A DNA stretch of 64,000 nt from Cornus controversa (taxonomy: Eukaryota > Streptophyta > Magnoliopsida > Cornales > Cornaceae), in assembly GCA_026545225.1 (NCBI GenBank), contig CM048853.1, forward strand, positions 48,657,755 through 48,721,754, given 5' to 3'. The notes below the pieces were generated by a model. The model searched no databases, was not told where the DNA came from, and saw only the letters and a program-made list of their open reading frames with translations. Shown here piece after piece: positions 12,801-24,473 of the stretch. How positions within the stretch are numbered: position 1 is the stretch's first letter; each line of letters opens with the position of its first letter. Both the position numbers and the translations under genes were made by a program.

Positions 12801-14131
12801 ACAATATTCTATAATTCCCCCAAAAAAGGAAAGGAAAACTGCATTGTCATAAATGATGGAATGCACCTATATGAAATGACAGTTTACAACAATTAATTTT
12901 TACATAGAAATCTTCAAGAATGAAGGTGCCATCCACGAACAGAATCTTCCATTATAGAGACACAGTGTTAAGTCTTAAAATGATAAAAAAAAAATATAGT
13001 TCACCTGATTAGAACTTCAACTAAAGTTTCAAATTCAACTTCATTTACACACAGTGATTGGAAGAAACATAAACAAAAATCAAAACCAATTTGGCAACTC
13101 ACCTTTATGCCAGATGGACTCTCCATAAAACTAAGTTTGTACGTATTGGTGCGAAAGCTGTGAAATGAACACCCTTGCCCGGGTAACTGGGGCACCCCCA
13201 GATTTCCTTTCTCCGCACTGCCCAAAACAATAATAGTAACAATTAATTGAAGAAAAGAAAGAAAAAAAAAAAGCAATGTTTTCACTCCACAATTAGCTCC
13301 TCGGAGTACGAGAGACTTTTTGGACTTAAGAGTATAAATTCTCATAATAATTAAGTATAGTGCCCATCAATACAGCTGATCCTAATAAAAAATTAGCTCC
13401 TAATACAACAATGCTGGAATATATAGAAGTTTGGAAACTAATACCAATCAACAGTGTCCATCAATCATATGCCAAATCCAAGTAACATTTTATCAATCTA
13501 CAAGCAAAGGTTAAGATTTAGAAAAATATTAATGCTGATAAATTGACAATGTGAGATTCTGGATGTTCCGTGAATAAAACTCACAATTGTCTTACTTGAC
13601 AAATGTTCCATTATATAATAGATAGCATATGAAATGACACATATAGCTTCTACGGATTTATAAACTAAGTCCTCTCAGTTCAAGAGCATTTTTATATATC
13701 CCATGGTATTATTTGCAACTGCAACTATCATGTCTAGTAATGACTCCATCTCTAACTTGTTCAATAATCCATTTTCTTCCAAACGCTAAGACCCTAAACA
13801 AAAAGTAAGGGGAAAAAAAAAAGATAATTCCATTACCATTGGACACGAAGACACCAGCAAAAAAAAGAGTTCTTTTATGAATTCAAGATATGCACGAGAA
13901 AACACACCTAGTGGGATCCATTTTAGCTGTTAAGGATTTGAGGGAGAAAAGGAGACCAAACATAAGCTTGTGGTCTTGCTGGGCACTCAGGGTTCGAAGT
14001 GGACGATTCCATTCCCTGTAGAGCAGGCACACCCCATTCCTATTGAACACATACATCATATGAGCATTGTTTCCGGATGCCGTTGGTGCCGGCGGCAACG
14101 GACTGATCTCTGACCCTCCAAAGAATTGCAT
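5737..14131 (-). CDS. BET5: TRAPPC1 / BET5 subunit of TRAPP tethering complexes
   Basis: This encodes a small longin-fold subunit shared by TRAPP complexes, which tether vesicles and activate Rab GTPases at the Golgi. Coding exons on the minus strand are 13908-14131, 13103-13217, 12448-12566 and 5737-5788 (stop TAG). Phases are 2, 0 and 2, all GT-AG, giving 169 aa, the length I recall for the Arabidopsis protein. Recognised blocks are the start MQFFGGSEISPLPP, the plant-specific leader, YVFNRNGVCLLYREWNRP, HKLMFGLLFSLKSL, NTYKLSFMESPSGIK, SLKYIYSLYVEYVVKNPLY, and the tail SEVFNTTLDQYVRGLG. Exon 4 has only 17 codons and sits 6.7 kb from exon 3; it was found by reading the expected C-terminus on the minus strand. 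No damage is seen. The conserved Ile-Arg at the exon 3/4 junction is completed across the intron. Confidence 0.94.
5873..6706. mobile_element. Foldback Mutator-like MITE with 9-bp target duplication
   Basis: This is an almost fully palindromic 834-bp element. It begins GGCCAAAATGCAGTAA and ends TTACTGCACTTTGGCC. The outer arms share AAAGAGGTGCAAAATACCCC and TTTGGACAAAA, and the inner arms share GGAAACAATTCCCTCTCTTT-like segments meeting near 6290. The flanks are AATTAAAAA (5864-5872) and AATCAAAAA (6707-6715), a 9-bp duplication with one mismatch. A 9-bp duplication with long inverted repeats is characteristic of Mutator-like elements. It has no transposase and lies in TRAPPC1 intron 3. Open frames inside are products of the repeat. 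Confidence 0.85.
6787..6823. repeat. (AT)n microsatellite
   Basis: An uninterrupted TA dinucleotide run of about 37 bp in TRAPPC1 intron 3. Confidence 0.95.
7255..8236. mobile_element. GC-rich hAT-like remnant
   Basis: G- and C-run-rich arms (for example GGGCGGGGGCACC near 7273 and GGGGGCGGGGAGGGG near 8200) bracket an ordinary AT-rich core. The right end reads TTGCCACCCCTA, whose inverse TAGGGGTGGCAA resembles Ac/hAT-type termini. The same architecture recurs at 16217-21556, which has an 8-bp target duplication, and at 41800-42540. No matching left terminus is visible, so the left end is eroded. The position is TRAPPC1 intron 3. Confidence 0.6.
7609..7728 (+). repeat. Tandem duplication of about 60 bp
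   Basis: AAGAAAGATCAAGAGACAAG, GTGCCAACCATGAACCTT and TGCTCTTGGC occur twice in the same order, at about 7609-7660 and 7668-7728. The duplication lies inside the GC-rich hAT-like remnant and is probably a replication-slippage product. Confidence 0.85.
8240..11390. other. TRAPPC1 intron 3, no recognised content
   Basis: Unique-looking AT-rich intron with several pyrimidine-rich runs (for example 9550-9580 and 10105-10155). Open frames of 60-80 codons here lack recognisable protein features. It probably contains older decayed repeats that I cannot assign. Confidence 0.4.
11400..12190 (-). pseudogene. L1-type LINE reverse transcriptase fragment
   Basis: On the minus strand, decayed pieces read LFTGEEVVASWKSVNGDKAS (about 11800-11860) and then VDVKDFMSISLTGIDYKLMA (about 11600-11660). 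These correspond to the plant L1 reverse transcriptase blocks usually seen as ...MNGDKAPGPDGF... and ...VDVKDFRPISLVGSVYK.... The fragment lacks the endonuclease, the rest of the RT and the 3' tail, and is interrupted by stops and frame changes. It is a dead LINE segment in TRAPPC1 intron 3. Confidence 0.75.
12236..13015. repeat. Direct duplication spanning the exon 3 / intron 3 junction of TRAPPC1
   Basis: Segments 12236-12460 and about 12785-13015 are diverged direct copies. Shared landmarks include TTTACAATATT, AATGGTGGAATGCA versus AATGATGGAATGCA, CAATTAA, CTACATAGAA versus TTACATAGAA, GTTAAGTCTTAAA, and CACCTGATT. The first copy carries the working 5' splice site of exon 3. The second, in intron 2, retains AATCAG followed by GTGAAC, a decayed duplicate of that splice site. 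The exon portion of the second copy is barely recognisable. Confidence 0.8.
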
Positions 14132-14601
14132 TCTTCCTGACCCAGATCGATACTTTGGAGAAGTGTATCAGTCTGAACACAAAAGAACAACATTATCAAG
14201 TTTCAGCAACACAAAAAGTTCTGCCATTTAATTTCACTTTATTTTTTTGCTTCTTGGCAAAATATCTGCAAACAAAATTCGGAGTATTATAATGAACTAA
14301 TTGATCTTATACCAGAGAGATAACGCTTCGTTCGGTTGCTGAGCAAATGTGGTAAGGGGAAGCAATAAAGGCTAAATCTGGAAACAAAGATAAGTAGATC
14401 AAAATAAGTTAACGAGACATTTTACCAAACAGTCGGTGGACAATGAACTAATAAGAAATAAACACAATTTAAAATCAGAAGCAAATTGGGTTAAACAAAC
14501 TAAAAAGAACTTTGAAGATAGTCCTAGAAAAAATCAAGTCTTCTTCGAATCAAATTAATCCATCCAAACGTCAATGAAAATTTATATAAATAAATAAATA
14601 A

Positions 14602-14632
<31 letters not shown>

Positions 14633-14885
14633 ACATAGGAGAGAACACCATTACATTAGCTTTGAACCATAGTAGATCAAACTCAAATCAAACAAAAGGT
14701 ACAAATATCATGATTCAAAACCAAATCACCTTGAAAGCTAGTTTACTTGAGCCGAAAACATGAAAATTCGTTGAAATTGGATACGGAATCTCAAACTGTG
14801 GAGGCTATCACTGAAACTGGCAAACCCTTATCAGTCCTCGGCTTTAGAAATGCTAACCGGCAACGGAGAGAGAACAAGATAAATC
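14132..14885 (-). promoter_or_regulatory. TRAPPC1 5' leader and promoter region
   Basis: On the minus strand the initiator exon starts at 14172 after a GTTCAG acceptor, so the leader is spliced. A possible upstream non-coding exon lies at about 14731-14880, with a CAAG|GTGATT donor at 14730. An (AT)n tract (14598-14632) interrupts the UTR intron. The exon assignment is inferred from splice signals and would need transcript data. Confidence 0.45.
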
Positions 14886-14939
14886 ACTTAAAAGTTAAAA
14901 TACAAAGGCAGAATAGTTTGCGAATTTTATGTCATTAAA

Positions 14940-16208
14940 CCTTATTTTTATATACTTGCTAAGTAATATTTTATAATTATAAATATTTTTTCATAAATTG
15001 ATATATTATATAACTTTTTATTTAAGTTTTAATTAATGAATATCTTAATATGAGTTTTAAAATTATTAATTTAATTTAAATCCAACTCAAAAATATTTGT
15101 ATAAAATTCTGGACGACTTTAATACACAAAAAAAAAATTATTTATAATATTATCTGTTTTTTTGGTTAAAAATTGAAAAAAAAAAGTGCAAATTTCAAGT
15201 ACAAACAGTGTATAATGAAATAAAAAATGGTATAGTTCTAGTTAGAACTTTTTTCTATCAACAACTAAAATATTTTATAAACTCGAAATATAATTGGTGA
15301 AAATTCAAAGAAAAAAGTGGTGTGTAAGAAAATTAAAAATGGTGTAGAGACTTGAATCGATAAACTAAAATTAAATAAAAAAATGATAATATATCAAATT
15401 AAATATGGTAAAATTTTGAAGCACAACTGGTTCAAAATCCAAGTACAAGTGGCATATAATGGAATTAAAAATAGTGTAGTCTCAAATAGAGTTCATGAAC
15501 TCAAATGTGATTCATGAAAAAATTCGAAGAAAATTGGTAAATGCAAGTCGCAAGCTTCTTTTTTTTTCTAAATTTTGGACTGGTATTTATTAGTTTCATT
15601 TTTCATTTTGTAATCCTAAAATATATGCTAATGTGGCATATTATAAGCCACTAAATTAGGATTGCGGGATACTCGGAGAAAAAATGTATTGGAGAGAAGT
15701 TTGATCCACGATGGAATGCGTATTTTCATTTTGTCAAATTAATTATTTGATGAATTCAAGCAAACATGATTGCGAATCATTATGACAATTGACCATTTAC
15801 AATATTTTCTTCTTAAAAATAAATAAATGAATCCAATCAAATCCACACACACCTAAAACATTCCTCCTAGTTGGACTCGAATAATCAATCTATTATTTGG
15901 AGAGGATAAATCATACATTTGGGCTAATGCCTATTGTAAACACATGCAACCTTCCAATCATGATTGTTTCATGAAAAGTATATGGCATGATTGTCGTCTT
16001 AAAATAACTCTCATACTCAACCAATCATGGCATATACTTATTTAGTTAGTAAGATCAAAGTGTGCCCTCAATGATACACTTATTATAATTTCTCAATGCA
16101 CGCATGACAGGACCGTTTGGGTTATGGCTTTGAGAGTCAAACAAATATTCTTGGTGTGGTTGTGTGGGTGGCCATGTGATTTGGCTTATTTGACGAATGA
16201 TTAGAGAG
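14940..16208. other. Intergenic AT-rich DNA, no gene seen
   Basis: Very AT-rich upstream flank of TRAPPC1. I see no conserved coding block, RNA gene or intact repeat. Confidence 0.5.
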
Positions 16209-16319
16209 ATCGTGAATAAAGATGGCAACGAAGCAGGCCCCTTTCCCCTTTTTCACTCCCGTTTAAGTTTTGTTGTCCCATCCCCACTAAAAACCATTAA
16301 TAATGAGGCAAGGGCCTTT

Positions 16320-17501
16320 TGTTATGTATTTTTTGTCTCAAATTTCTGTTGTAATTAAGTTTTTATTTTAGAGTTGTATTTTCGGTAATTTCTTATTAGG
16401 CAAGTCTTGGGGAATTGTAATCTTTTTCCAACAAATAATTATGTTTGGTACTATATAAATAGGTTCCCGAGTATGAGTTGAGAGGTATAAGTTGAAAGAC
16501 ATAGCCTCGTAAAGGAGTTGATGGGTAGAGAGAGTTTACGGGTTGGTAGAGTGAAGAGAACACTAATGGCGAGCAGGGAGTCTCGTACAGTGGTACGTGT
16601 GAAAAGCTCTGAGTAAAGAGTTAGTTTCTGTACACGGTCCGGTGTTGGGTATTGTCTACCGTTTGTAATGTATCTACGTGTTTGAATGAAATGCCGAACC
16701 ATGTAAAATTATATGTTTTTGTGTTGTTGTTTATTGTGTGTTGTTCAGATCTCCATGTCCGTCTGTGTGCGCTTTCGTTAGTGCTGAAAGAAAGATAATT
16801 AATTTTCTAACAAGTGGTATTGGAATCGAAAATTCATCATGGCGAGTTTGTTATATCCAAATGTTCGTCCTAACGAGTTTGTCAGAGCTGACGGTTCATC
16901 CTGTGGAGTTTGATAGTTAGGTGAAGTGGTATGAAAAACAAAGGAGTCTCAATAGGTGTTGCAACGAGTTTCAGTTGCAGGTGGAACAATGATTGCTCGA
17001 ATATAATTTAAGTCAAGGTGGAGATTGTGGTTCGTATTTCATGTTTAATTAGGTTTCTGTTATAGAGTTGTATTGCATGTATTTGGTAATTTATTGCAAA
17101 ACAAGTCTTGTAATCCTTGTCCAACAAATAATTGAGTTTGGAACTCTATAAATAGATACATAAGTTAAGATTGAGACTTATGAGTTGAGAGTTGAGAGAT
17201 ATATAGCCTCACGAGGGAGTTGTTGTGTAGAAAGAGTTTATGAGTTTGGTAGAGTTAAGAGGACACCGATAGCGAGAGGGAGTCTTGTGGAGTGGTACAC
17301 GCTGAAGAACTATGGCAGCTAGAGTTTGTGTGGATGGTTCAGTGTTGGATATTGTTTACCATTGTAATATATTTACATGATTTGAATGGAATTTCTTCTG
17401 ATCCATGGACGTAGGGCGGGTTATACTGAACCACATATATCTTGTGTTTTATTTTTGTGGTTTCTGTGTGTGATTGGTTTTTTCTCTTTCGCTGCCCAAC
17501 A
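16320..17501 (+). mobile_element. TRIM (miniature LTR retrotransposon), fossil
   Basis: This is a short non-coding LTR element of about 1.2 kb. The 5' LTR is about 16320-16812 and the 3' LTR about 17028-17501, each with a TATAAATAG-like box and ending in CA. The internal region is only about 215 bp. It opens with the primer-binding-like TGGTATTGGAATCG (near 16815, resembling the initiator-Met tRNA site TGGTATCAGAGC) and closes with the polypurine tract AAGTCAAGGTGGAGATTG. Flanks CCTTT and CCATT are a near-matching 5-bp target duplication. The LTRs differ visibly along their length, so the insertion is old. It carries no gag or pol. Confidence 0.8.
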
Positions 17502-17825
17502 CCATTCCCCTGTCCCCGTTTAAGTTTTCCTACCTCGTTTAAACTATCACTCAATTTTGTTTTCCTAATTTTTTCACTTAAATTTTTAAAAGTCATATTT
17601 AATAATATAAATCAAGTAAACATTTTTTCAAACAAAATTAACCAAATAATATTAACATCGTTAGTTTGAAAGTTTCCAACATAGCAAAGTAAACTATCAA
17701 AATTACATTCTTCCAATTATTTGACTAATAAGGATATAATGATTTTCAAGGTGCACACACATGTATATGAGGGTAAAATGGTAAATTACTGATATAAACA
17801 AGGTGGGGCGGGGTGACTTTTCCCC

Positions 17826-20800
17826 TGTCACATCCCCCAATTTCCACACGTAAGTTAGTCAAGCTCAAACATGAAAACAGAGAGTGTCATCACCTGATAA
17901 TAAACAAGCACAAAATACAAGAAGCAATAATGAAGGAATTAAATAGACAAAAAAAACAATAATAAATAATAAATCTCATCCCATAAATCTCCATATAATT
18001 AATTTATAAATAATTCAAAATGATTACCAAAATTTTTAACTAAATACAACTTAGGAATCCCGTAACTCAATGACCCCTAAATCCACAACTGGAAAGAAAC
18101 TATAATCTAATAATTTAGAAAATATAATAGTATCAAGTCCATACTCAGAAGTGAATGGAATATAATGTAGACACGTGAATCTAAGAAGAATCACAAACTC
18201 AACCGTGTGGTTGGAACTGTCTGTGACCTTAAAGTTTGTCAACAACAAGTGGGTTAATCCCACAAGCAAGTCATCTTTACTACAACCCAATAGAGTACCA
18301 ATAAACTAATCATCTCCACAAAACAACAAAGAACCCGCACTATAAACCACACATGTTAAATATACACATGTGATCAATAATAAATTGTAGCAATAAGCAA
18401 TAAGCTCAACCATGCTTGCAAACTCTTATAGCAATAAGTAGTCAGCTCAACCATGCAAATATATAAAAATAAAAATAGGCAACTAAACCATGCCTATAAA
18501 TAAAATTAGGTAAATCAACCATGCCCACGTACTCGGCAACTTAACTATGTCGTAGCAAATCAACCATGTTATTTGGTACTAGTGAGACTGCGTTATTAGT
18601 CAGCTCACAATAAAATTCATAAAGGCAATATGTGACACTCTCAACTTCCATGCATAAGTTAGTCAGACTCACACATGAAAAGTGAGGGCGCCATCACCTG
18701 ATAATAATCAAGCACGTAATACAAGATGCAATAAATAAACAATTAAATAGCAAAAAAGAAAAAAAATTAATAAATAATAAATCCCCAAACCACATATCTC
18801 CATAAGACTCCATCCCATAAATCTCCACATAATTTATTCATAAATAATTTAGAATAAATATCAAAATCCTCAATTAAATACAACTCGAAAATCCCATAAC
18901 TCAAGGACCTCTAAATCCACAACGGAATAAAACCATAATCTAAAAAGTTAGAAAAATAAAATAGAATCAAGTCCCTACTCTGAACTGACTGGAATATAAT
19001 ATAGACACGTGAATCTAAGAAGAACCACGAACTCAACTTTATGGTTGGAACTATCTCTGATCTGAAAGTTTGTCAACAACAAGTGGATTAATCCCACGAA
19101 CAAGTCCTTTCTACTACAACCCAACTGAGAACCAATAAACTGATAATCTCCACAAAAATAACAGAGAGACCATAATATAATCCACACGTATTAAATATAC
19201 ACGGGTGGTAAATAATAACTCATAAAGATTTAGGCAACTCAACTATGCCTGCAACTAAAAATTGACAACTCAAACATATCTACAATAACCACGTACCTCA
19301 CAACTCAACCATGCTAATTGGTACTAGTGAAACTGCATTATTAGTCAACTCACAGTGGTTCCATTACACATTCCATAACCAACACAAGATGCAAATCAAT
19401 AATAACATATTTAACAATTTATTCGAAATAATTTTACGTTTATCATATGATGAGAGGTATTCTGTGCCTTATACATACTCAAATTCATTGCAATCCAAAC
19501 TTGTACCAAACACCACCATGTTCTGAGAACCTAAACCCTCAATGCACTACACAATTTCACTCTTATCATACTAATTCATAAATATATTTAATATACATTT
19601 AACTCAAGTAATAACACGTGAAAAATCATTGCAAATATATTTCAAATCATAGCATGAGGACATACAATAAAAATAACACAGTAGCATATACGAGTATATA
19701 ATAGATCCTAAACATACATTATACAAAGCAACACATATCACAGCCTACGCACACATATAACAAGTTGTACACTAGTAAAAATGAACACGTGAGCATTGTT
19801 GTATGTTCATAACAACATATATACATATACAAAACAGATCGAATACTCACAAACAGTTTAATATTGAAAAGACATCATTACTTATGCATCTCGTATTAAT
19901 TTAAATGTTATGGTAGCATATACAAGCATAAATCAAATCATATACATATATATATTTATATATATACTTGTAACAAATTCCATACCCACTTTCATAAAAC
20001 TTATACACCCCCAATTACGCCTATATTATACGTGTAATACGTATCAAAGGTGATATGTTCATGGGTCCAAAAGATAAGAGAATAAAGAGACTTGCCTTAT
20101 GATTTGCAGAAAAATGTCTTGTATCTCGTTGTGTGTTTATCTCAACTCGTCATTCAAGAATTTGTATGCGCAAAACCAATGATTAAGGTTTACGCTCCTT
20201 CCCCCTATTTCTCTCTATTTAAACGTGCACACATGTTCTGTATCATAGGGTTATATATAAACCCAAAACAACATAGGAAACCTACTTTAAAATATGTAAC
20301 TGATCTGAAATCCTGTTATAATTACAATAGATCGTAATGAAATACGATTGATCGTATTCCTCAATACAATCGATCGTAATGCCCCCATAAAGAAAATTTA
20401 TTTAAAATTTTTTATTTTCAAATAATTTAAAATGACTGGGTATTACACAATATGATAAAACCAATATAAATATGTTTATCAATTTATTTGAACCAATTCC
20501 CACGTATATCATTTAATGAGAGACATGTTATGCCTTATGCATACTCAAATCGTTCAAAACCAAATCATTGTACCAAATATCACCATGTTTTGAGAATTCT
20601 AAACATTCAACGCACTATCCAATTTAAACCTTATCATACCAGTTCATAAAATTCAAAACAATCAAGTATAAATATAACCAATATAATAGCATGAATATCA
20701 TTGCACATAAATTTCAAATTATAACACGAAAACATACAATAAAAAAAACACATCAACATATATGAACATATAACAAATCTTAAACATACATCATACAAAA

Positions 20801-21469
20801 CAATGATTATAGCAGCATATACATGCATATAACAGGTCATATAATAGTCAAAACGAGCAAGTGAGCATTTTGCATGTTCGTAATAGTTATATATATATAT
20901 ATATAGCAGATCAGACACTCACAACCATCTTAATATTGAGAAAAATGGTTATTTATACATCTCGAATTAAATCAATAATTATGATAGCCTATAATTACAC
21001 ACACATATAAATACATATAACAAATTATATATCTACGCACATACAATTCATACACCTAATTAAAGCAATAGAATACATCTAATACCTATCAAATGTGATA
21101 CATTTATGGGTCCAAAGGGAAAGAGAAGAAAGAAACTTGTCTTATAATTCACAGATCAATATCACGTATCTCGTCATGTGTTTGTCTCAATTCATCATTC
21201 ACGAATCTGAATACATATGATCAAGGATTAGGGTTTTCTGCTCCTTCTCCCTCTATTTCTCTCTATCAAAACATGCATATATGTTCTGTATCATAGGGTT
21301 ATATAAACCCAAAACGAAATAGGAAACCCATTATCGTATAAAAGAAATCCCGACACAAGTCCAATCGATCGCATGTCTCACAATTACAATCGATTGCATG
21401 TTCTAAAAAAAGAATTTATTTTTTTAAAAAATTATTTAAAAATTTATTTTAAAATAATGGGATATTACA
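17826..21469 (+). mobile_element. Outer solo LTR, probably Ty3/gypsy, interrupted by an inner copy
   Basis: It begins TGTCACATCCCCC and ends GGGATATTACA, flanked by CCCCT on both sides (17822-17826 overlapping its first base, and 21470-21474). After removing the inner insertion and its 5-bp duplication, the length is about 1.82 kb, matching the inner copy. It has no internal domain, so it is a solo LTR left by recombination. The TGTCAC/TTACA ends suggest Ty3/gypsy but no coding part is present to prove it. It is an old fossil. Confidence 0.75.
18631..20447 (+). mobile_element. Inner solo LTR of the same family
   Basis: It begins TGTGACACTCTC and ends GGGTATTACA. It is flanked by identical 5-bp duplications CAATA (18626-18630 and 20448-20452). 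Its 1.82 kb length equals that of the outer LTR it sits in, and the two align block for block (17826-18630 with 18631 onward, and 20453-21469 with the end of the inner copy). It is a solo LTR and younger than its host by insertion order. Confidence 0.82.
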
Positions 21470-21564
21470 CCCCTCATCCCCTTTCAAAACCCTTAAACAG
21501 ACTTTAAAAACTGTTTTAAACGAGACGGGATGGGGTGGGGTGTTTTACCATCTCTAATCATGAA

Positions 21565-24235
21565 AGATCCCTCTCACTGGTTCATTTCATTCTGGAACAA
21601 CAATTGAATTTGTCGAGGAATTTATTTGGTTGATTTTGTTTTTTTATACGAACACATAGTTTTTTTAATAAAAAGAATGTTTCATAGTTATCCAAAAATT
21701 ACTTTATATTTTCGGAGTTCTTAAAAGCTAAAAATTGTTTTCACCAAAACCTCTCTTCCTTTCTCTTGATAAGTAAAATACTCAAACATTTCCTCTGTCC
21801 AACACGAGACACTCACATCAATGTAGTCTTACAAAAATGAAACCAAACAAGACAACCCATTTTACAAGGTATTGTAGGAGATTGTTTTGGTTTAGTTTTC
21901 TTAAAATAGTTTTCAACAATTCACAAAAGAGAAAACAATTTTCAAAAAATTATAAAGACTATTATCTAAAAATATATCTTTTTTCTAACCAAATTTTAAA
22001 AAATAATTTTTAAAAAAACTGTCACTCAAAGAAGTTTTTGTATCATGATGTAAATTTAATGCTTAAGGATGCTGCTTCTTTTTTACTTTATTATGGTGCT
22101 CTAAAAAATGTAATATGGTAGCTCATTGTATCAGTAGATGGATGTGGCCTTTATGGTTGCACAAGTGTGTGTTGAGATTGATTGTATTTCTATTTCTAGA
22201 ATAAGATGGATTGTTTTGGGAAAAAAAAAAAAAGGGTCATATATAAACATAAAACTGCCATACAAACACTCAACCAAACCTATCATATATTGTACACTTT
22301 TCATCTCTCTCTTTGATGCCTCTCTTATCTATACATCTACATGGCTAATGACCAATATAAAATTGTGTAGACTGCAATTCACGACATTATACAAATTTTT
22401 TTTTAATACCAGGTTGTACCTCCTTGCATCCTTGTCATGAGGTCATTATAGAACAACAAAATGGGTATGAAAACGAATATATACATAAAAAATTAAAACA
22501 TAAAGAATGGACAGTTTGGAACATTTAGTAGAGTATTAATTTAAATACATGTTGTCTTCATAATTACAACATGGACACAGAACCGAATTATTAATGCATC
22601 GTGGCGTGTTGAATTTAGGTTGCACATTACATGTGAATTGTCGGATAGGATATATAAAAAATGACCCGAGAAAAACAAAAGAAAATAATATTGTGACTCA
22701 ATGCATCATAATATTTTTTTTCTTCTTTTTATTGGCACATGCTTCTTTAACCATTGGAAACAGATCATTATTTAATCATACTAAAAAATATAAATCATTA
22801 ACTTCAAAGAATTAAGTGAAATAATTTAACTCTGTAGACTTTTGACCTTCTTTGTATTGTTAATAACGAGAGTCTCGTGCATTTGACTAATTCTTGTACG
22901 AAAATGACGACTTTGAACAACAAAAGTATATCAACGTACTATAAAAAATTGAGTGAGGGCACTTTTAAGATTTTGACAAAAATTATAGATAATTTTACAA
23001 AAAATAAATAAATTTCAAGTGAGGTGGTTGTCCTCACAAGTCCCTTAACCAAGTAACATATAAATGAAAATGAGCAAAACTCCGCACAACATTTTTTGTT
23101 TCTTTACTAGAAAAAGTGACAAAAAATAAAGCACATATACAACACCAAATTTTACTAAAATCTCCAACTTGATAACTTCACCTTTAGAACTATAAAAATG
23201 TCAAATTATTTTATATTTTGTTTGACTTTATTATTGTTATTGTTGTTATTTTATTATCATTATATTAAAATATAATAATCATTATCACGAACCCAACACA
23301 TAATTGAGAATCAAGCTAAGGGAAGGAGCCGGAGCCCTTCATTAGCACCTATATGTATTTTTTTTTTTATCTATCTTCTTCCAAACTTGCCCTAACACTC
23401 CAGCTAAGCCCGCCCTAATCTCATCTCAAAGTGGATACTTGAGAACGGGTAAATTTGTCATTCTCGATTAATAAGACTTGTTTAAGAAAAAGAAAAAAAA
23501 AGTAACTAATGTATTTGCTGGGCTAGTAAAATTCACGTGCCGTTCCCGTTTTAAAAATCATTTGTATAGAGAGAAATTCACAACAATTTATCAAATATTA
23601 AAAAAAATAAATCTATCTATATATAGTTTCAAAAGCAATTTTGAAAACCAATATTTTTTTTCATTATTATCTTTGAGTACGTAACGGATTGCATAAATAT
23701 AATTGCACATAAAGAAATAATTCAACTTTTGAAAAGAATGACTTTTAAAATGAGTGTCTTTTGCCATTAATCAATGATTTTTTTAATTGTTTATTGAATA
23801 CATAATGGACTAATGAAAACTCAATAGTTTTTGCGATAAATTGCAAATAGAATTATTTATTTTTATTATAAAAATTATGTATTTTATAGGTGATTAAATT
23901 TAAATAGATAATTTTTAGTGAATCTTTATGTATTTTTTACAAAAATATTAGTAATATATATATTTTTAAATTTGAAAAGATATTAAAATGTATAAGAAAA
24001 ATAGATATGTAAAATATCTTGTATGAGTGAGCTTGTTATGTGGTTGCTCTTGGACTACTGCACAAGGAACACGTTTCACCGCAAAGCCGGTGAGTTTACG
24101 TGGACCCCAACGCTTCCGAGTTATACTTTCCTGCTTAAAAACTGTGTCGCCTAGCTCTAATCACATGTGCCAATTTATGTTTAATAAGAATACTACTTAA
24201 TTGATATGACCTAACAATTCTTCTCTAAACGCGCT
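21565..24235. other. Intergenic region upstream of the ERI-like gene
   Basis: AT-rich sequence with no recognisable coding block. The 60-100 codon open frames at 22138-22440, 22594-22815 and 23478-23684 have low-complexity or lysine/leucine-rich content, as expected by chance. The last few hundred bases presumably hold the exonuclease gene's promoter. Confidence 0.45.
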
Positions 24236-24473
24236 CTCCCTCCTCACACCAGAACAGGTTTCTCTCTCTCTCTCTAAAACTCTCTCTCTATATCTACGTG
24301 TATATATAAGTGTGTGTGTGTATATATATACGAGGTTGTCTAGAGTCATTCTCTCTGTTTTTGATTTTTGTTAATTGATGTGTTTAAGATTGAAAAATAC
24401 AAAAGGGAGATCTGATGTACTTGCTCGTGGATCTTAACTATATAGAAGACCATGATTGCCCTCGAACATAAAG
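24236..24473 (+). promoter_or_regulatory. ERI-like gene leader with two upstream ORFs
   Basis: CT-rich repeats (24256-24290) and a TG/TA tract precede the first coding exon. Two short upstream frames start in the leader: 24378-24437 (19 residues) and 24415-24471 (18 residues). The second runs past the main ATG at 24452 in another frame. Overlapping uORFs of this kind commonly lower translation of the main frame. The donor is AAAG|GTACGTT at 24474. The transcription start is not determined. Confidence 0.5.

Larger units (their letters stand above)
16217..21556. mobile_element. GC-rich hAT-like element, split by three later LTR insertions
   Basis: The outer ends are TAAAGATGGCAAC (16217) and, inverted, TAGAGATGGTAAAA (ending 21556). 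The 8-bp flanks are ATCGTGAA (16209-16216) and ATCATGAA (21557-21564), a target duplication with one mismatch, as expected for hAT elements. Only about 500 bp is original: 16217-16319, about 17507-17825 and about 21470-21556, with G/C-run-rich arms like the remnants at 7255 and 41800. The rest is a TRIM and two nested solo LTRs. It has no transposase, so it is a non-autonomous element. Confidence 0.8.
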
